Source of the DNA: Thermoanaerobaculia bacterium
Lineage (GTDB): Bacteria > Acidobacteriota > Thermoanaerobaculia > Multivoradales > J023
Length of the DNA stretch: 46,067 bases
Direction of reading: 5' to 3'
Assembly: GCA_028066595.1 (NCBI GenBank)
Contig: JALCBJ010000045.1
Location: 9,849 to 55,915, forward strand
Shown: one piece after another, positions 43,291 through 46,067 of the stretch
Layout: the number at the start of each line of letters is the position of its first letter
How positions within the stretch are numbered: position 1 is the first letter of the stretch
Position numbers and translations under genes: made by a program
The notes under the pieces: model-generated
Databases searched by the model: none
Seen by the model: the letters and a program-made list of their open reading frames with translations, nothing else
What the model was told of the DNA's origin: nothing

Positions 43291-44613
43291 TCATACCATC
43301 TTCACCAGTCGGTCAGCGAGACCGTTTTCGGTCAGGATGACCTTGAGGTCGGAATGCTCGGCCACCTTCTCGAGGACCTCCAGCTCGCGCAGCTTCAGCA
43401 GAGTCGGGTTCGACTCGAAGAGCCGCGCGGTGTTGGCCTGGGAACGCATGGCCTGGGTCTCCTCACGACGGGTCACGAGGTTGGCCTCTGCGGCCTTCTT
43501 CGCCTCGGTCACCCGGTTCATGAGGGCTCGCATCTCACCCGGCAGGATGAGGTCGCGGAGACCCAGGGATACCAACTGGAGACCCAGCTCGGCTGCCTTC
43601 GCGTCGACAGTACGGTTGAGTTCGTCGGTGACCTGGTCCTTCTCGGACAACAGGACGTCGAGCTCGCGAGTACCGATGACAGCGCGGAGAGCCAGCTGTG
43701 CCTCGCGGTAGAGGGCCTGGGAGAAGTCCTCCGCGGCCTCGACCGCCCGGCGGGCATCGGCCACCTGGAAGGTGACGACCGCGTTCACACGCAGAGTCAC
43801 CTTGTCGGCGGTCATGACGTCCTGACCGGTCACGTCGAGCATCTGCTCACGCAGGTCGACGTGGAGGGTACGGAATCGGGCAACGTTCTTCCACAGGGCG
43901 TAGACACCCGGCTCGAGCGAGCGGTCGAAACGACCGTCACGGAACAGGAGCGCCTCGTGGCCCTCGTCGACGTACACGGCTTCCAGCACCTTGGAGGTAC
44001 CGGCGGTCTGGAGCACGGTCTCGATTTCTTCGCGGTTGGTCTGACCTTCCTTGAAGATACCGTCACCGACGTCCACCAGGTCCACGCGAACTCGCTTCAT
44101 GGTGGTCCACAGCACGTGGAGACCCGGCTCGAGTACCCGCTCGAAGCGGCCATCGATCCACACGAGAGCGCGCTGACGGTCGCCGATCTCGACGGTGTCG
44201 GTGAGCTCCGACAGGAGCCCGCTGTCGACCAGAACCTCGAGGTCCGGGTGCTGGACGAAGACGTCGAGAACAGAGAAGGTCTGGAAGCGAACCTGCAGGA
44301 ACGAGTTCCAGGCGGCGTGGAGACCCTGGCCGACGACCCGGTCGAGCCGACCGTCGATCCACACGAGAGCCTTCTCGTGACGCTGGAGCCGCACGTGTTC
44401 GACCTCATGGCTCAGGAGGCCGCTCTTGATGAGCGCTTCCAGATCCTCGGTGTCGAGGTACGGCTCGCGTACGTCGAAGTGACGCAGGCGGACGTTCCGG
44501 GCGAACATCGCGAAGAGGTGGCGACCCGGCTCGAGGAGGCGGATCGGCTCGCCGTCGCGAAAGACGACGACGCGCTGGTACGGCTGGACTCGAACATGGC
44601 GGATGAACAACAT
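43291..44613 (-). CDS. SPFH/band-7 (slipin-like) protein with four tandem head repeats
   Basis: 440 residues; the ATG at 44613 has AGGGAGGTGA upstream. The N-terminal 260 residues contain four related units with the core ALVWIDGRFxRVLEPGLHxLW; the Asp-Gly pairs are at 20, 87, 154 and 226, a period of 67-72 residues. The last unit runs into a normal SPFH domain (EQMLDVTGQDVMTADKVTLR, ALRAVIGTRELDVLLSEKDQ, LVSLGLRDLILPGEMRALMN) and a helical tail (EAKKAAEANLVTRREETQAM). Unlike most slipins there is no N-terminal membrane helix. Such proteins oligomerise into membrane-associated cages or microdomains. It is monocistronic, with its own terminator. Confidence 0.88.
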   Translation of the reverse strand: MLFIRHVRVQPYQRVVVFRDGEPIRLLEPGRHLFAMFARNVRLRHFDVREPYLDTEDLEALIKSGLLSHEVEHVRLQRHEKALVWIDGRLDRVVGQGLHAAWNSFLQVRFQTFSVLDVFVQHPDLEVLVDSGLLSELTDTVEIGDRQRALVWIDGRFERVLEPGLHVLWTTMKRVRVDLVDVGDGIFKEGQTNREEIETVLQTAGTSKVLEAVYVDEGHEALLFRDGRFDRSLEPGVYALWKNVARFRTLHVDLREQMLDVTGQDVMTADKVTLRVNAVVTFQVADARRAVEAAEDFSQALYREAQLALRAVIGTRELDVLLSEKDQVTDELNRTVDAKAAELGLQLVSLGLRDLILPGEMRALMNRVTEAKKAAEANLVTRREETQAMRSQANTARLFESNPTLLKLRELEVLEKVAEHSDLKVILTENGLADRLVKMV

Positions 44614-45130
44614 GGTTCACCTCCCTGGGCTCTCGAAGCCCTGTCGTTGGTTGAAGTGGTCGTATGTGGATGATGGCGATGGATCAGCGTCCGAATGGCG
44701 CTTGGCGCGGCGGAGCGATCGTCGGGGAACGACCCGGTATCCGTGGATCGTCGGAAGATGCCACGCCTCGAGTCGCGGGGAGTGGAGCGTTGGCGGGTCA
44801 GTCCACCGTTCGGGTCGGGGCCGGCCCAGTGCCGGGATCGGTCGCGGATCCGAATGGCAGGTCGTGAGACGCCTGGCATCGAATCGCTTCCTTCCGGGCT
44901 ACCGGGCGGGCCCCGACCGTTCCGGCCTTCGGACCCGCCCCGGTGTTCACACCGCGGCGCCCGATGGCGCTGTCCGCAGCCTCGCTCCCTCCCAGGAGCG
45001 TCGGAGCTCAGGGCACCCGACGCTCCATTCAAACGAGGCCGCAGACGGGCGTCCGCCGACGAGCGGACGCAGGTCGTTCCCCTCGGACCAAGTGCTGCGC
45101 ACCACTGCAGCGTTTGGTGGTTGTGTGCTT
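44614..45130. other. Gene-poor region between the SPFH gene and the tRNA
   Basis: 517 bp without a credible gene: ORFs run through it in several frames but have no ribosome-binding site or recognisable product. The one clear structure is a hairpin at 45049-45070 (GCGTCCGC, six-base loop, GCGGACGC), about 60 nt past the tRNA 3' end on the minus strand, without a T-run. It could mark the end of the tRNA precursor. Confidence 0.4.
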
Positions 45131-45207
45131 TGGCACGTCATGCGGGATTCGAACCCACTACCCTCAGGTTAATAGCCTGATGCTCTATCCAGTTGAGCTA
45201 ATGACGG
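45131..45207 (-). tRNA. tRNA with anticodon AUU (Asn by the code), CCA encoded
   Basis: The 77-nt minus-strand sequence folds as a full cloverleaf: acceptor CCGTCAT/ATGACGT, D arm GCTC/GAGC with TGG in its loop, anticodon stem TCAGG/CCTGA around loop CTATTAA, five-base variable loop GGGTA, T arm GTGGG-TTCGAAT-CCCGC, discriminator G and CCA. The anticodon is ATT (AUU), which reads AAU (Asn); bacteria normally use GUU for Asn. The first acceptor pair is a C1-U72 mismatch. G73, U35 and U36 fit Asn identity. It may be a functional extra tRNA needing inosine at position 34, or a decaying copy. Confidence 0.85.
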
Positions 45208-45361
45208 AAAGGCGGAGCGATCGTCCGCATTCGATTTTCAATCGAACTCCTTGCCCTTTCGGGCGTCTTCGCAGGTCACAACCCATGTTCGGCAGACACG
45301 ACCACAACCCGGTCGACGACGCCTTGGCGCGTCTTCCCTGGTGATGTGCCCCGCTGGTCCT

Positions 45362-45509
45362 GTGAAGTCTTTTGAGCTGTCCGATCGGAGGGATACTCCG
45401 AGCGGACAGCTCATGGGGATGGGTGCATGGCACCCAGATCTCGATTATGAAAGAACAGTGGCAAAGAAAATCTTTTTAGGCACACTTCACCTGTGCGGAC
45501 GTTGTCCGC
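45362..45509. other. Hairpin-rich structured element, possible RNA or regulatory leader
   Basis: A 10-bp stem plus 5-bp inner stem (45374-45412: GAGCTGTCCG...CGGACAGCTC around CGGAG-GGATA-CTCCG) is followed by GGGTGC/GCACCC (45421-45435) and GCGGAC/GTCCGC (45495-45509). GTGAAGT (45362-45368) can pair with ACTTCAC (45484-45490) and would enclose the first two. No T-run follows the main stem on either strand, so it is not an intrinsic terminator, and I find no clear promoter. Strand and role are unknown. Confidence 0.4.
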
Positions 45510-45581
45510 TCGTGATCGTTTCTGTGTTCGCCCTCGAAGGCCGCCGATGCGATCTTCTCTTCTCGAGAAGAATTTCAAGGC

Positions 45582-45621
45582 ATCAAAAAAGCCTTCCGGG
45601 GCGACCACCCTGGAAGGCTTT
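45582..45621 (-). terminator. Intrinsic terminator of the candidate RNA gene
   Basis: AAAGCCTTCC (45588-45597) pairs with GGAAGGCTTT (45612-45621) and three or four inner pairs extend the stem around a 6-nt loop. On the minus strand it is followed by TTTTTTGATG, a good U-tract. On the plus strand only TTTCTCG follows. So it ends leftward transcription, and no protein ORF with features lies upstream of it on that strand. Confidence 0.75.
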
Positions 45622-45854
45622 CTCGTGTCGACGCTGAAGTGGCGTCAAAGCACGGGAACGCTCCGGGCGGTGGGGGTGAATTCTCCGCATGCACTGGAAT
45701 CATTGGCCTTCCAGTAGGTTGCCGGAATCTCGGGCCTCAGTGAGGACAAAAGACCTATGGGCATGCGCCGGTCGGGGCGCCGGCCGAATTCGGGATGTAG
45801 GTGGAGCGTTTGCATGGCGTGTAACTCGTTCGAAAGCTTGGTTTTCTGCGAACG
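45582..45854 (-). ncRNA. Candidate structured RNA with central bubble (6S-like outline, family unassigned)
   Basis: A promoter at 45861-45889 and a terminator at 45582-45621 bracket about 270 nt with no credible ORF. Long-range helices nest: AACGCTCC/GGAGCGTT (45657-45664 with 45803-45810), then an internal bubble of 13 and 11 nt, then GAATTC/GAATTC (45678-45683 with 45786-45791), then a 7-bp helix around GCATGC (45686-45692 with 45761-45767). Local hairpins are ACTGGAA/TTCCAGT (45693-45715), GCCGG/CCGGC (45767-45784), a 5' hairpin TCGTTCG/CGAACGA (45826-45855) and GACGC/GCGTC (45630-45646). A helix-bubble-helix plan recalls 6S RNA, but I recognise no conserved 6S, tmRNA, SRP or RNase P sequence motif. 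Confidence 0.55.
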
Positions 45855-45860
45855 AAAGAG

Positions 45861-45889
45861 ATGGTAGGGAATCGAATATTTCTTGTCAA
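45861..45889 (-). promoter_or_regulatory. Sigma-70 promoter of the candidate RNA gene
   Basis: On the minus strand TTGACA (45889-45884) is a perfect -35, followed after exactly 17 bp by TACCAT (45866-45861), a 4 of 6 match to the -10. The spacer is A/T-rich, in contrast with the high-GC surroundings. Transcription should start near 45854 and run leftward to the terminator at 45621-45582. Confidence 0.65.
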
Positions 45890-46067
45890 CCCCTGCGGCG
45901 AAGTTTTTGATATTTATTTTCCGGGACCTGTCTCGAGGTTCCGAGGCTCGGGTGCTAGCGGGCTGATTTCTCGGTTAGCTTTGCCTAGCAGAACCCCGTG
46001 GCTCCTACACGTATGGTGTCTGTTTACCGGCCGCAGTGGTCTCGACTTGAGCCATGTTTTCGAGGTA
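45890..46067. other. Right edge, no gene seen
   Basis: The last 178 bp have no ORF of note. They begin with an A/T-rich patch (TTTTTGATATTTATTTTCC) directly upstream of the RNA promoter, which could act as an UP element. The rest may belong to the regulatory region of a gene outside the window. Confidence 0.35.

Noticed and set aside
43354..44673. A 439-codon plus-strand ORF antisense to the SPFH gene
   Set aside because: It mirrors the minus-strand gene codon for codon, has no ribosome-binding site or recognisable domain, and the minus frame has clear SPFH motifs. Long antisense ORFs are expected in high-GC DNA.
44695..45344. Overlapping plus-strand ORFs of 133-189 codons around the tRNA
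   Set aside because: They run straight through the tRNA gene, overlap each other in several frames and have no ribosome-binding site.
45374..45412. Strong hairpin as an intrinsic terminator
   Set aside because: No T-run follows on either strand; on the minus strand it is followed by AAAAG. I list it as part of an unexplained structured element instead.
45582..45854. Identification of the RNA candidate as tmRNA, SRP RNA or RNase P RNA
   Set aside because: I could not find a tmRNA tag ORF, the SRP GGAAG...GCAG tetraloop region or RNase P core sequences. Only the general 6S-like outline remains, which is not enough for a name.
1..46067. CRISPR arrays, insertion sequences, integrases, attachment sites
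   Set aside because: No regularly spaced direct repeats, transposase or integrase motifs, or terminal inverted repeats were seen on either strand.

Overview
The window is high-GC bacterial DNA of about 46 kb. It has dense coding, many 4-nt ATGA/GTGA/TTGA gene overlaps, and no phage, transposon or CRISPR sequence that I can see. A membrane-anchored winged-helix regulator with a TPR tail, a secreted protein made almost wholly of carboxypeptidase-regulatory-like repeats, and a large BNR/WD40 protein together suggest an Acidobacteriota-like organism (for example Thermoanaerobaculia or relatives). That placement is an inference from gene content; there is no marker gene here to prove it.

Positions 1-13044 are mixed housekeeping and envelope genes: a CadC-like regulator cut by the left edge (-), a DUF1579-like secreted protein (+), a divergent gamma-glutamyltransferase-family lipoprotein (-), a DUF2164 protein (+), a 1207-residue repeat protein (+), an exonuclease/GT-C membrane glycosyltransferase pair (-), and glucose-6-phosphate isomerase followed by a DinB-like protein (+). 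Positions 13045-20692 hold a 1378-residue secreted double-propeller protein, then a phosphonate/phosphite-type ABC importer (phnD-phnC-phnE) whose binding protein carries an internal duplication.

Positions 20759-43180 form one large exopolysaccharide locus built as two divergent operons around a 283-bp central region (27445-27727). The leftward arm encodes a small STAS-like protein, a WecG/TagA glycosyltransferase fused to a degenerate sugar-transferase domain, an intact initiating sugar-phosphate transferase, a nucleotidyltransferase-like/hexapeptide/degenerate sugar-transferase fusion, a Wzx-like flippase and a GT4 enzyme. The rightward arm encodes an alkaline-phosphatase-superfamily phosphodiesterase, a GT2, a nucleotidyltransferase-fold protein, a Wzy-like polymerase, a Wzz-like protein with a dead kinase domain, four GT4 enzymes, an NtrC-type sigma-54 activator and a hybrid histidine kinase. 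Both arms are preceded by well-formed sigma-54 (-24/-12) promoters with the exact 10-nt GG-GC spacing. The locus therefore appears to encode its own two-component switch and to fire both arms from one centre. I consider this, with the two pseudo-sugar-transferase fusions, the most interesting system in the window.

Positions 43291-46067 hold an SPFH/band-7 protein with four tandem head repeats (-) and a gene-poor right end. That end contains a complete tRNA cloverleaf with the rare anticodon AUU and a C1-U72 mismatch. It also holds a strong candidate for an independently transcribed structured RNA of about 270 nt on the minus strand (sigma-70 promoter, nested long-range helices with a large central bubble, intrinsic terminator), and a second hairpin-rich element.
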